Shown here: positions 38,807-48,012 of the stretch, one piece after another
How the letters are laid out: every line of letters starts with the position of its first letter
How positions within the stretch are numbered: position 1 is the stretch's first letter
DNA from: CAVYGN01 sp963796325
GTDB taxonomy: Bacteria; Spirochaetota; Brevinematia; Brevinematales; JAOACQ01
Length of the DNA: 64,000 nt
Direction of reading: 5' to 3'
Assembly: GCA_963796325.1 (NCBI GenBank)
Contig: CAWCLF010000003.1
Coordinates: forward strand, 538,572 to 602,571
Notes under the pieces: generated by a model
What the model was told of the DNA's origin: nothing
The model's input: only the letters and a program-made list of their open reading frames with translations
The model's database searches: none
Made by a program: the position numbers and the translations under genes

Positions 38807-38906
38807 CACGTGTTTTTTATCAAAATTTAAAGTTTTATGTATAATCCGGGAAAAACTGAAGATTACATGGTAATATTGAAATAAATATCATTAAGCGGAG
38901 CAGCTT

Positions 38907-41900
38907 ATGGAATTTTCCGGTTTTGCCAGATGCAATATTTTTATCGTCTTAATTATCTGTTCTTTATTTCTCATTCATGACATGATGAAGCCCGAAGATA
39001 TCAAATTCAACAGTTTCGACAAAAAAGCCCTGGAAAGCGAGCTCATGTACGGGAACTCGATAAATAACGACGAAGAGTGGCTCAGCTATTCGCATGGCAT
39101 TATGAATAAGATGGAAGGGGATTGGGAAGTTTCCTCTTTGAACGAGCTGATGTCGCAGCTGGGTTTAACGATGAACGAAGCGTTCACAAACTCATACTTT
39201 ACTGCCGCGAAAACCAACTGGGAAGCGCAGGCCGATGTAACGATCCAGGAATTGTACGGGCAGTGGAATGCTAAAAACAAATGGGACATGGGCGTCAACG
39301 GAAGCTCGATCAGGAACTTCGTAGTAAATACCGTCTGGGCCGATGCGGGAGACACTTCGAATATAAGTCAAAACCTTTTCGACATGGAAACGAACGTGAA
39401 TTCCGCCTGGTCCAATTACCGGGCCGAATATGAGGCGGGCCTTGAAAACTACCTTGACACGCTCGAATCGAACCAGACCGGCCTCGGCCCTGTCGCGTTA
39501 TCGAATTACCTGGAATGCCTTCAGGCTACCGCCTCGGCGCAGATGGCGGCCGCGTCAGATATAGGCGGGCAATTCATAACTCTCGAGGAGAACAAGTACT
39601 TCGCTTACATGGCGCGGTATCTTGCATACCGGAACTTTATAACCACCAACGATCTGTTATTCAACGAAGCGGCAAGCTCAAATTCAATGTCCGGCTCGAT
39701 TACCAATACCGAATACCAGCTCGACAGCCTTATCAGCCCGCTTTCAGCGGCAAGCAACATCATTGCCGACCTGCAGGCGACCGACGACCTCATAGCGCAG
39801 GAGCTTGCGGTACCGACCAATGCGGCGGACACGATGACCCTGGGTCTTGACGACTGGCAGAATCTGGTGGAAAGCGCTTACAGCGGCGGGATAAACGAGT
39901 GGAATGCCGCGATGTCGAGCCTGATGGCCGGCATGTATAACTGGGAAAACAGCGCGTTTGCGGGCTATACCAACGGAATGCAGGAATGGCAGGATTCGCT
40001 TAATCAGCTCTTCGCCGCGAAGCAGAATTTCGTTTCGGATGTTTTTACAGATATGACTAACAGCGAAGCGGCCTGGGGCTCCAGCATCAACGCTGAAAGC
40101 ACAAATCTCGCCGCCATGACCATTGAACTTTCAAAAATAGTCAGCCAGAATACGAACGATTTCTACAATTATGAAACAGGCCTCCTGAACGTTCTTGAAA
40201 GCGGTTCTTCGACGCTTGACACGATCAATAACAACATAGTCTGGATAACGGATAAATTAAGCTCCGATTCGAATAATTCCGCTTTTTATTACGGCCTGAT
40301 GGTTAACGATTACGCCCCTATAGCAAGCGCCGATGCGGAAATAGCCGTCCTCTCAGACGAAATATCCGGGTTCGACTCCTACGTGTCAGCCCTTGACAAT
40401 GCTCCGAAAAACACGTCAAGCGTGACCGGCGGAACCGGGACGGACTATCACAACTATGTTGATACAAGCTCCTCTGTAACGGTCAACGGCGTGGTCCTTA
40501 GATATACAAATTGGAATCATGTCGATTACGGCGGTTCTCAAAGCGGTTATCAATATACCGCCAATGGAGTCGTGTTCAAGAGCTATTCGAGCTCTTCAGG
40601 CTATTTTTTGGCAAACTCCTTCGATACCAATTCATATTTAAATAGCGATGTTTCATCGCAAAGCAATATCATATCCCGGTATGAACCCTCCTACGAGGAT
40701 GAAAGCGCAGAATACGGCTTTTATGCAAACGAGATCGCAGAACTGCTTCATGGTTATCCGCAATGGATATCGATGCAGTCGGATATGACGTCGATATTGA
40801 GCAACTCCACGGCAACCCTCTGGGCCCAGCTTTATTCCGGCGCTCCCGGGACAGGCGCGCTTACGCAGTCGCCGTCGAACGCTCCCGACCTTTACCTCAT
40901 GAACGGTTCCGAAATGGAGCTTCAGGCGGAAGACGACCAGGTGCTTTACCTGAAACAGGATCTCGATATAGCTCAGGCGGTGATGAACTTCGCCCTTTCG
41001 ACATCGAATATCAGCCCGGACAGCATCGCTGGCGAGATATCAAACGCAACGAGTAACTACAATAATGTACTCTCGATATACGGCAATTCCACGAATTACC
41101 TTGAAGAAACCGCGGCGGCGGTGCAGGCCGCGGATACCAATATGCTTTATAACGGTTCGAAGCTCGGCGCCGCAAGTTCGAACATGAACGCCGCCGAATC
41201 GTTCAGCGAAATATGCCAGAGCAACTACAACGCATATATCAACGAAACAAACCTCCCTGCCGGTTATACATCGGGTTCGGAATATATCGGGCTGACAAAT
41301 TCGAACAGGATCGCGCAGGACAAATTGAACATTGCCAGCGCCGGATATTACTCCGTTCTCGGCACTTATTATTTATCAGTGTCGAATTACAATAATTCCC
41401 TTGCGGCGGAATCCGCGGCCGACCGGGTATCGATCTCGAATTACGTTATCGTGAGAGAAGACCTCGGCATGCTCGAATGGGTGACGATGCCGGGCATACT
41501 GGGCATCGATAACAATCCTTACGCGGCCGTTTCCGCGACAAACGTGATAAACCCGGCATCGGATTATTCCAATGCCCTGTCTGCTTATAACAGCGCCCTG
41601 GCCGGCCTGGTCCAGACGAGTAACGACATAAAGAACGAAGAAACAGTTTCAGCAAGCGTCCAGGCTGAACTTAACAGCTACTTAAGCGATTACGGCAGCT
41701 ACGGGAAATTTCTCAACGCGTTGCAGGAAATGAGCGATAAGGCCGAAGGCATCCAGCAGGACCTCGGCGATTCCCTGTTTGAAATTACAAGCAACGAGAA
41801 CGTGACATATGGAAACAATTATTATTCCTCCGATTACAACGACGTGCTTTACAACAATGTGATCAGCAATATGCTGTGCGGCAATGTCACGATAGAAGGC

Positions 41901-44900
41901 TTCAACTCGATGCTGAACAATGTATTCCAGAATTACAAGTACATTGGCACCGACATCGGCGGTAATTTTTATAGCCCTCTTTACGCTAATTATTTAGCCA
42001 TGACAGCCGACGGCGTAATGGCGGCCTTTTCCAATTATGTCAACACTCCCTATGAAGACGTTTTCCGCATCGCTTTCGGGATTTCGAACGATGTTATAAA
42101 TAGTGATAACTCGATATTACTGGATAATAATAATTGGTATACCGGTACGAGTGGCTTTAGTTTTGCAACCGGGCCCGAATATTATAGTATAATAAGGGAT
42201 AAGAGCTCGCCGTTCTCAAGCTTTACGATCAGCAGCTATTATTCAACTTGGCTTGATTATCGGGATCATGGAGACAATGGCAATAGCCCTACTGGCGTTG
42301 AAAATGGAGGACATGGAGAAAGGCCAAACTATTTCTGGGACCCTTCGTCTTCCCTGGAAAACCTGTGGAACGCCTACCTGGTTACGAACCGGCTTGCAGG
42401 CGATTATGAAATGAACATTTCGAATTACATGAACTCGAGCGGTTCGCTGGACGCCTCAAAGCTTAATGCCGGATTTCTAAGACTCTTAAAAGGCAAGGTG
42501 TCCGATTTTACCGCAGCATCTTTGTCGATATTGACAAACACCGCTTTTCTTTACGTCGAGACAAACTTTATCGCTAATAATTATGCGAATAAAATAATTC
42601 CCGGCAGCGACAGCAATATAAGCATCCTGGCGCTGCTGAATGTCATCAGGGGGGCCTACAGCGATTACCTGAATAAAGATGAAGCTTTAATTCAGGAAAG
42701 TATGACAAACGCCGACCCTTCCGATAAATTGTTCATTACCATGATGATCGACGATATTTATTCCAACGCTGTTTTCAAGCCGTCGGACATGTCGAAGTCC
42801 TCGTTCGCCGACGCCGCTCAAAACATGCTGAGCCTCACTATCCAGGCCTTTGACGAGGCGTACCAGGGCCAGGAGTCCCTGCAGGTCAACGAATGGTACG
42901 GCATCATTAACAATATGAATAACCAGGCCTATAGCGAGGGCGCTATGTGGAGCAATATACTGGTTACTGGCACTGCCCAGTGGGACAGTTCAATAGGCAG
43001 TTTCGAGAATGCAATGGCAGGCTGGGATGCCGCATACCGGGCGGCCTGGTCGAACGGGCAGGCGCAGTGGGATGCGAAGACGAACAGCCTTGTGCTGAGG
43101 GAAAACGAATGGATAACGGACGCCGTGAACGCGGTTTGCTCCGGCAGCGCCGATTATATTTCAAGCCAGCTCATGCAGGAAATCGACCTGGAGACCGCGC
43201 AGATCCTCGGGCAGGGACTGCCGGAGGACATTTCACAGTCCGTGAAGAACGAGGCCATGTCGCTGGAACAGGAACTGATGCCGCAGAACCAGGAATCGTA
43301 CCTGGCCTTTTTCAACAATGCGGTAGGGCAGTCAAGGGCAGCTGACGTCAAATTCGTTCTGGACGGCATATCCTGCTTTACCGGGGACGGTTCCGTGCTT
43401 TCCGAATTCAACAACGAAATGAACACGTTCAAAGAGAACGAGCTCGCCCTTGAAATAATAAAGATGAAGGACCAGTTCGTCGATGCTATAAACCAGGCGC
43501 TATTCGGAATGAACAACAATATCGACAGAAGCGATAATGAGGCGAAAAACGACGAATTCGGCACTATGATAAAGGGCCAGAACTGGTCGTCTGACGGCAG
43601 CGAATGGGAAAAAAAGGACGTCACACTCGATTCGACCCTTTTCGGAGGCGACACTAAAGCCGATCTCTCGTTCGCAGGCTACAGCAGTTTTACATCCAGG
43701 CTCCATTATATAGATTACGCTTCGACCAATATACTGGACCAGATCAACGGCGAACAGGCGCAGTACAACCTCCTCCTCGCAGCGGAGATGAGCGATATGC
43801 AGACCGATTACAGCAACCTCATGGTGAGCTTCTCCTCTCATGTCGGTTCTACGGCTTATTCATCGAGCGGCGCACCGGCCGCATATACCGGCAGCGACGG
43901 CGGCCAGGGGGAGCTTTACAGGATATCCTGGGCGCTTGCATGGTACGGCTACGAACAGGACAAAGGGGAGACGGCGGCAAAAACCCCGTTCTGGGACAAG
44001 AACCTGGCCCCGGGCGTAAATTTCTCCCTCTACGACGTCAACAAGATAGGACTTGCCATAGCCCTCAACTTCATTCCAGGCCTCGGCACGGTAGCTTCCG
44101 CGGCCATAATGGTTGGCATGGCTATGACCCATGACCTGATGGATTATGCCGCCGGAGCCGAGTCGGGCAGCCAGTTCGGACTTAATATGCTGGAGGACAC
44201 CGTAAGCGGGGTCACGAGCATAGCTACGGCGGGGATAGGGGGCGATGTCGCATCGGGCGGGATGAACCAGATTGAAGGCTCCCTTTTATCGTCCGGCGTT
44301 AACGCCGCCGGAAACCTCGCGACAAGCGGCCTGCACCTTAACGCCAACGGGCAGATAGGCTGGAATATGAACTCCCAGCAGTGGGCATCATGGGGCATCA
44401 ATTCGCTATCTTCCTTAGGGACAGCAGCCTTCGACTCCGGCATGCAATCTGCAGGATCAACCGAGTCTTTTAACGGTTCCACCTGGGAATCCGAGATGGA
44501 TCCGCTATATTCAGGCCTTGAAACAGCAGGGAACTGGGGCATAAACACTGCAAGCAGCTTCGCACAGTCCGGTTTGACAATGAACGGCAATAATCTGGAC
44601 TGGCACCTTTCAAGCGACCAGTGGATCGAGCAGGGCGTCGGCGCGGGAGTGTCGGGAGTGCAAGCAGGAGTAAATTCATGGCTTGGCAGCGGCAACTTAT
44701 TAAGCTACGGCATTAATAAGGCACTTTCTGCCGGACAATACAGCCTTTACCAGTCGGGCTTATTCGGCCAGGGTTTAAAGAATGAATATGCGGGAATGAA
44801 CGACCTCGACCTTGCCGGGGGCATCAGCCTGACGTTCGGCGGCAACCAATATGATTCGGAGAGCTTGAATATTAAGTCGACAGGAGTTTCGGTGAACTCG

Positions 44901-46355
44901 GGAGCGGCAGGGCCAAACCTGCTCGACGCTTCGACATGGGAGAATACCTTGGCGGCATTCAACACAGCGGGCCAGGGCATAATGGCGGCAGCCAACGCCG
45001 TTGGCAGCGGGATATCCGCCGCAGCGGGAGCCATCGGCAGCGCGGCGAATTTCGTATATAACGGAGTTTCAGGAGCGGTGAGCGCCCTTGCATCGATGAT
45101 ACCGCCTCCAGGAAATAACGCAGCCTCCGCAGCGTTCGAAGGCACGCCGGCACTTGATGAAACCACTAGAAGAAACGGTCAGTTGCAGCCTATGAATGAA
45201 CCTATAACAGGCAATCTGAACCTGCCGAATGTTAATCCGAGTTATGCATCGTTAAATCCTGCACAACCTCAATGGAATTATTTCGCAGCGAATATGGGAG
45301 GGACTCCAGGTTCTGCGGTTGATCCATCTGACTATATTTCAGCAAGCGATATACATGACCCTATAGAGATGAAAACATCAGAGCAAAAATATATAGATAA
45401 GACTAACGATCTTAAAATGCTTGAGAGTGTAGGTTTAGGCAGTTCCACAATAAATGATGCGGTAAAAAGCTATGATCCTGTACTTGAGAATATGTACAGT
45501 AATTACGTAAAAGATAATGGAATAACAGTATCAACCCTTAGCGGCAGCAAAGGGATTTCAAATAATAGCGAGTTCAATGCCGATGTTTACCAAGACCAAT
45601 TGAATCATTATAACATCGTAATGAATGAGGTATCAGATGTTGTTGCGGTAAGAAATTTGAATAATACGATTAATACTCTGGAGAGTATTGGAATTACACA
45701 AACCCCTGAAATTACTGCTGCTATTTCAGATTTACAGGGACAGATAAATGTTGCAAAAGACTATTATGATCCAAATCTTCTCAAAAACAGTGTAAATAGC
45801 AGCCATTTCTCAATAGTCGGGGAGCAGGGATACGGACTTGGGACACTTGCAGGCACAAAAGGCGATGCATATAATGATAGAATTAGCATGCTACAAATGG
45901 ATTCCAGTGGAAATATTACAATTAATGAATTTAATAATGCAAATTTAGATTCGACGAACTGGAGATATAATAGTTCGGCTGGTACATATGTTGATCAACA
46001 ACAAAGATATTCTTCGACTGGTGATGGTATATATGATTTAACAACCACTGAAAAATGGCCAGATAATGCCACGCCTGATCCTGCATTTAGTTTGCAGCTT
46101 AATAATGGTGGAGCTGTACCTACTGCAGATGGAAAAAATAATATTGCATACCCTTCACAAGGGCCATGGATTTATGATTCGAGGATACATATTGGTGGTA
46201 ACAAGTGGAATGGCAGTGAGGCTTGTAGTACAATTTTAAATGGCGTTAATAGTGATTACTACAAGTTTATGAATTTGTTTGCTAATTATGATTCTTATGG
46301 TAATTTTACGGGATACCAGATAGGGGCTAAAGGAACTTATTATTTATTTAGATAA
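38907..46355 (+). CDS. Giant secreted polymorphic-tip protein (TIGR04388-like), intact
   Basis: 2482 residues. N-terminal hydrophobic anchor at about 9-25. Most of the length is Ser/Asn/Ala-rich helical repeats spaced by Trp (around 326-410: NEWNAAM, YNWENSAFAG, QEWQDSL; around 1345-1415: AQWDSSIG, GWDAAYRAAW, QWDAKTNS). A hydrophobic segment at about 1720-1745 (PGLGTVASAAIMVGMAM) may cross a membrane. The pre-toxin region begins near 1944 (QYSLYQSGLFGQGLKNE) and ends at SAAFEGTP (2073-2081). Residues 2082-2482 are the variable tip, visibly more AT-rich in its DNA. The tip's final part (2425 on: SRIHIGGNKWNGSEACSTI) has a His and Ser-x-x-Cys layout like L,D-transpeptidase-type catalytic loops, a weak inference. 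Comparable to CdiA/Rhs polymorphic toxins in logic; the family name is remembered. Confidence 0.75.
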   Translation: MEFSGFARCNIFIVLIICSLFLIHDMMKPEDIKFNSFDKKALESELMYGNSINNDEEWLSYSHGIMNKMEGDWEVSSLNELMSQLGLTMNEAFTNSYFTAAKTNWEAQADVTIQELYGQWNAKNKWDMGVNGSSIRNFVVNTVWADAGDTSNISQNLFDMETNVNSAWSNYRAEYEAGLENYLDTLESNQTGLGPVALSNYLECLQATASAQMAAASDIGGQFITLEENKYFAYMARYLAYRNFITTNDLLFNEAASSNSMSGSITNTEYQLDSLISPLSAASNIIADLQATDDLIAQELAVPTNAADTMTLGLDDWQNLVESAYSGGINEWNAAMSSLMAGMYNWENSAFAGYTNGMQEWQDSLNQLFAAKQNFVSDVFTDMTNSEAAWGSSINAESTNLAAMTIELSKIVSQNTNDFYNYETGLLNVLESGSSTLDTINNNIVWITDKLSSDSNNSAFYYGLMVNDYAPIASADAEIAVLSDEISGFDSYVSALDNAPKNTSSVTGGTGTDYHNYVDTSSSVTVNGVVLRYTNWNHVDYGGSQSGYQYTANGVVFKSYSSSSGYFLANSFDTNSYLNSDVSSQSNIISRYEPSYEDESAEYGFYANEIAELLHGYPQWISMQSDMTSILSNSTATLWAQLYSGAPGTGALTQSPSNAPDLYLMNGSEMELQAEDDQVLYLKQDLDIAQAVMNFALSTSNISPDSIAGEISNATSNYNNVLSIYGNSTNYLEETAAAVQAADTNMLYNGSKLGAASSNMNAAESFSEICQSNYNAYINETNLPAGYTSGSEYIGLTNSNRIAQDKLNIASAGYYSVLGTYYLSVSNYNNSLAAESAADRVSISNYVIVREDLGMLEWVTMPGILGIDNNPYAAVSATNVINPASDYSNALSAYNSALAGLVQTSNDIKNEETVSASVQAELNSYLSDYGSYGKFLNALQEMSDKAEGIQQDLGDSLFEITSNENVTYGNNYYSSDYNDVLYNNVISNMLCGNVTIEGFNSMLNNVFQNYKYIGTDIGGNFYSPLYANYLAMTADGVMAAFSNYVNTPYEDVFRIAFGISNDVINSDNSILLDNNNWYTGTSGFSFATGPEYYSIIRDKSSPFSSFTISSYYSTWLDYRDHGDNGNSPTGVENGGHGERPNYFWDPSSSLENLWNAYLVTNRLAGDYEMNISNYMNSSGSLDASKLNAGFLRLLKGKVSDFTAASLSILTNTAFLYVETNFIANNYANKIIPGSDSNISILALLNVIRGAYSDYLNKDEALIQESMTNADPSDKLFITMMIDDIYSNAVFKPSDMSKSSFADAAQNMLSLTIQAFDEAYQGQESLQVNEWYGIINNMNNQAYSEGAMWSNILVTGTAQWDSSIGSFENAMAGWDAAYRAAWSNGQAQWDAKTNSLVLRENEWITDAVNAVCSGSADYISSQLMQEIDLETAQILGQGLPEDISQSVKNEAMSLEQELMPQNQESYLAFFNNAVGQSRAADVKFVLDGISCFTGDGSVLSEFNNEMNTFKENELALEIIKMKDQFVDAINQALFGMNNNIDRSDNEAKNDEFGTMIKGQNWSSDGSEWEKKDVTLDSTLFGGDTKADLSFAGYSSFTSRLHYIDYASTNILDQINGEQAQYNLLLAAEMSDMQTDYSNLMVSFSSHVGSTAYSSSGAPAAYTGSDGGQGELYRISWALAWYGYEQDKGETAAKTPFWDKNLAPGVNFSLYDVNKIGLAIALNFIPGLGTVASAAIMVGMAMTHDLMDYAAGAESGSQFGLNMLEDTVSGVTSIATAGIGGDVASGGMNQIEGSLLSSGVNAAGNLATSGLHLNANGQIGWNMNSQQWASWGINSLSSLGTAAFDSGMQSAGSTESFNGSTWESEMDPLYSGLETAGNWGINTASSFAQSGLTMNGNNLDWHLSSDQWIEQGVGAGVSGVQAGVNSWLGSGNLLSYGINKALSAGQYSLYQSGLFGQGLKNEYAGMNDLDLAGGISLTFGGNQYDSESLNIKSTGVSVNSGAAGPNLLDASTWENTLAAFNTAGQGIMAAANAVGSGISAAAGAIGSAANFVYNGVSGAVSALASMIPPPGNNAASAAFEGTPALDETTRRNGQLQPMNEPITGNLNLPNVNPSYASLNPAQPQWNYFAANMGGTPGSAVDPSDYISASDIHDPIEMKTSEQKYIDKTNDLKMLESVGLGSSTINDAVKSYDPVLENMYSNYVKDNGITVSTLSGSKGISNNSEFNADVYQDQLNHYNIVMNEVSDVVAVRNLNNTINTLESIGITQTPEITAAISDLQGQINVAKDYYDPNLLKNSVNSSHFSIVGEQGYGLGTLAGTKGDAYNDRISMLQMDSSGNITINEFNNANLDSTNWRYNSSAGTYVDQQQRYSSTGDGIYDLTTTEKWPDNATPDPAFSLQLNNGGAVPTADGKNNIAYPSQGPWIYDSRIHIGGNKWNGSEACSTILNGVNSDYYKFMNLFANYDSYGNFTGYQIGAKGTYYLFR

Positions 46356-46374
46356 TAAATAAAAAAGGTATTTT

Positions 46375-47364
46375 ATGAAAATAATATTTTATACCTCAAT
46401 AATATTATTAATTAGTAGTTATGCAAATATTTATTCATTAGAAATGGAAATAAATGGAACTTTTAGTAAATATTATAACAATAATCCTGGATGCATAGTG
46501 AACGATGATACTCCTTTGAAATATATGCCTTTCAATCTGTTTGACAATAACCTCAATACTGCTGTTGCAATAAATATTACTAATAAACAACCTTTAGACG
46601 AGGTAAAAGGGCCATATTTTCACTTACAATTTAAAAATAATTATTCTATTGATAGAATTGATATAAAAAACGGTTTCGATATTAATAATATTCTATATAA
46701 TAAGAATTCAAGAGCAAAAGAGATAATCATTTCATTTTTAACAAATAATATTGAATTATTTGCTACCAATATTGTATTACAAGATATTTCAAATGTACAA
46801 TCTATTAATTTTAAAATCCCAATATTATTTAATATGATAAGTATATATGTTTATTCCAGCTACCCAGGTACGAAATACGACGACATTTGTCTATCGAAAA
46901 TAGAGTTCTGGTATAAAGGGGAGAAATACAGGGTAGCTAACCTTGAGGAAGCGAAACAAGAGTATGTGAAGGTATACATTGCACGTATTTTAAGGATTCT
47001 TGGTGATGGAATATTCATGCATGATATTAATGAAACAAATTATAACAGACTTATCAGTATATCAGGCTGGAAATATGAAGATCCTGAAGAAAGACAGGTT
47101 GGGATTTTTTTTGATAAAAAAGGAGATATAAAAATCCATAGGTTTCTAATTTCATCAGATCAAGACCTTAAAGATTTTCCAACAAAAACAATAGGTAAAT
47201 GGAAATTTGATGATGAAGGGAGGCTTTACATAAAAATAGACAACGGACCTTATAAAGTATCAAAAAGAAAAAATATATACAACACCCCCCCCGATGAAAA
47301 AGGGCCATATTTTGTAGGAACCGATCTTGAATTTGAAGGTATAATGGAACCATCAAGAAATTAA
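46375..47364 (+). CDS. Exported immunity protein with NADase-type glycan-binding-like domain
   Basis: 329 residues, starting 19 bp after the giant gene. N-terminal signal peptide (IIFYTSIILLISSYANIYSLE) directs it to the periplasm. The first half resembles discoidin/NADase-type glycan-binding domains: PFNLFDNNLNTAV, then SIDRIDIKNGFD, RAKEIIISFL, ISIYVYSSYPGTKYDDICLSKIEFWYKGEKY. The second half (from about 195) is unrecognised. Its position and AT-rich DNA make it the probable immunity protein of the tip; periplasmic location suits a cell-wall-targeting toxin. An almost identical copy, disrupted, lies at 59790-63377. Confidence 0.7.
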   Translation: MKIIFYTSIILLISSYANIYSLEMEINGTFSKYYNNNPGCIVNDDTPLKYMPFNLFDNNLNTAVAINITNKQPLDEVKGPYFHLQFKNNYSIDRIDIKNGFDINNILYNKNSRAKEIIISFLTNNIELFATNIVLQDISNVQSINFKIPILFNMISIYVYSSYPGTKYDDICLSKIEFWYKGEKYRVANLEEAKQEYVKVYIARILRILGDGIFMHDINETNYNRLISISGWKYEDPEERQVGIFFDKKGDIKIHRFLISSDQDLKDFPTKTIGKWKFDDEGRLYIKIDNGPYKVSKRKNIYNTPPDEKGPYFVGTDLEFEGIMEPSRN

Positions 47365-47391
47365 ATTTCAATTTATAGGTAGGCTATTATA

Positions 47392-47700
47392 ATGGATGAA
47401 AAAAAATCAATTAATCAACAGAATAGTGTTCCCGTCAAATTCCAGGACACCGCCAATAAAGTCGCTTACTCCAACTTTGCGCTTATCAACAACTCGTCGG
47501 AGGAATTCCTCCTTGATTTCGGCACGATCTCTCCGGGCAGAGAGGGAGTTGAGGTATTCAGCAGGATAGCACTAAGCCCTAGAAACGCGAAGCTGTTCCT
47601 ACAGGGTCTGGCAGAGCGTGTGAAGAAATTCGAGGACCAGTTCGGACCGATCAAGCCGCCGGAGGCTGTGGAAATTGAAGCGATGAACAAGGGGAAATAG
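47392..47700 (+). CDS. DUF3467 protein, copy 1
   Basis: 102 residues. The first 12 residues vary between copies; from SVPVKFQDTANKVAYSNF to EIEAMNKGK the copies at 47392, 54625 and 63405 are identical. DUF3467 proteins are small cytoplasmic proteins of unknown function. One follows every immunity gene in this array, which suggests a shared accessory role (chaperone, regulator or adaptor) or simply recombination homology. No signal peptide. Confidence 0.8.
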   Translation: MDEKKSINQQNSVPVKFQDTANKVAYSNFALINNSSEEFLLDFGTISPGREGVEVFSRIALSPRNAKLFLQGLAERVKKFEDQFGPIKPPEAVEIEAMNKGK

Positions 47701-47800
47701 TAAATCGGTATGAATTGACAAATAACCCCGCATTACGAGGAAGCGCAGGGGCCGCCGGCGAAAAACGGTGGAAAGCGGGCACGCTGTCCGAGACCGGTCA

Positions 47801-47829
47801 TTGTATTTTATTACAGATCGATATATAAT
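47801..47829 (+). promoter_or_regulatory. Element promoter, copy 1
   Basis: TTGTAT (47801-47806) and TATAAT (47824-47829), spacer 17 bp: close to consensus. The same sequence is at 50434-50462, 55031-55059 and 63814-63842. Confidence 0.6.
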
Positions 47830-47848
47830 AAAATTGAAAAGGACATTA

Positions 47849-47983
47849 ATGGCTTACAATGAGCGGTCGAGTTGTGCCCGCAGCCGTTTTGAGACGATGC
47901 GGCCCAAGCTTGCCGAATATGGCGGGGCCGGTTTTCTTTCTGTTCGCTTTCTTTTGACGGTTCAAAAGAAAGCGAACAGATAG
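47849..47983 (+). CDS. 44-aa leader peptide frame, copy 1
   Basis: ATG 47849 with AAGGA 5 bp upstream. Reads MAYNERSSCARSRFETMRPK, then LAEYGGAGFLSVRFLLTVQKKANR, and stops just after the hairpin. The second half is encoded by the hairpin itself. Identical frames at 50482-50616, 55079-55213 and 63862-63996. It may be translated as a leader or be an accident of the structured DNA. Confidence 0.4.
   Translation: MAYNERSSCARSRFETMRPKLAEYGGAGFLSVRFLLTVQKKANR
47941..47978 (+). other. Perfect 17-bp hairpin at cassette boundary, copy 1
   Basis: TGTTCGCTTTCTTTTGA (47941-47957) pairs with TCAAAAGAAAGCGAACA (47962-47978) around CGGT. Homology to the orphan tip starts within a few bases downstream. Copies at 50575-50610, 55171-55208 and 63955-63990. 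Confidence 0.9.
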
Positions 47984-48012
47984 GCAAGTACGACCTGTTC
48001 AAGTCCGGAGCG

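Larger units (their letters stand above)
47701..48012 (+). repeat. Cassette-boundary element, copy 1 (312 bp)
   Basis: Exactly 312 bases separate each DUF3467 stop from the TTG of the next orphan tip in all three complete copies (47701, 50334, 54931). Contents in order: GAATTGACAAATAA, CCCCGCATTACGAGGAAGCG, a promoter, a ribosome binding site, a 44-codon leader and a perfect hairpin. Confidence 0.85.

Noticed and set aside
43154..43654. Long minus-strand open frames opposite the giant gene (also 44144-44695, 44747-45166, 47811-48461, 50444-51106, 55041-55676)
   Set aside because: They mirror a strongly coding, GC-richer plus-strand gene, have no ribosome binding sites and repeat exactly where the plus-strand pre-toxin region repeats.
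47701..48012. Possibility that the repeated hairpin elements are CRISPR repeats or intrinsic terminators
   Set aside because: Spacing is several kb, there are no short spacers or cas genes, and no T-run follows the hairpin.
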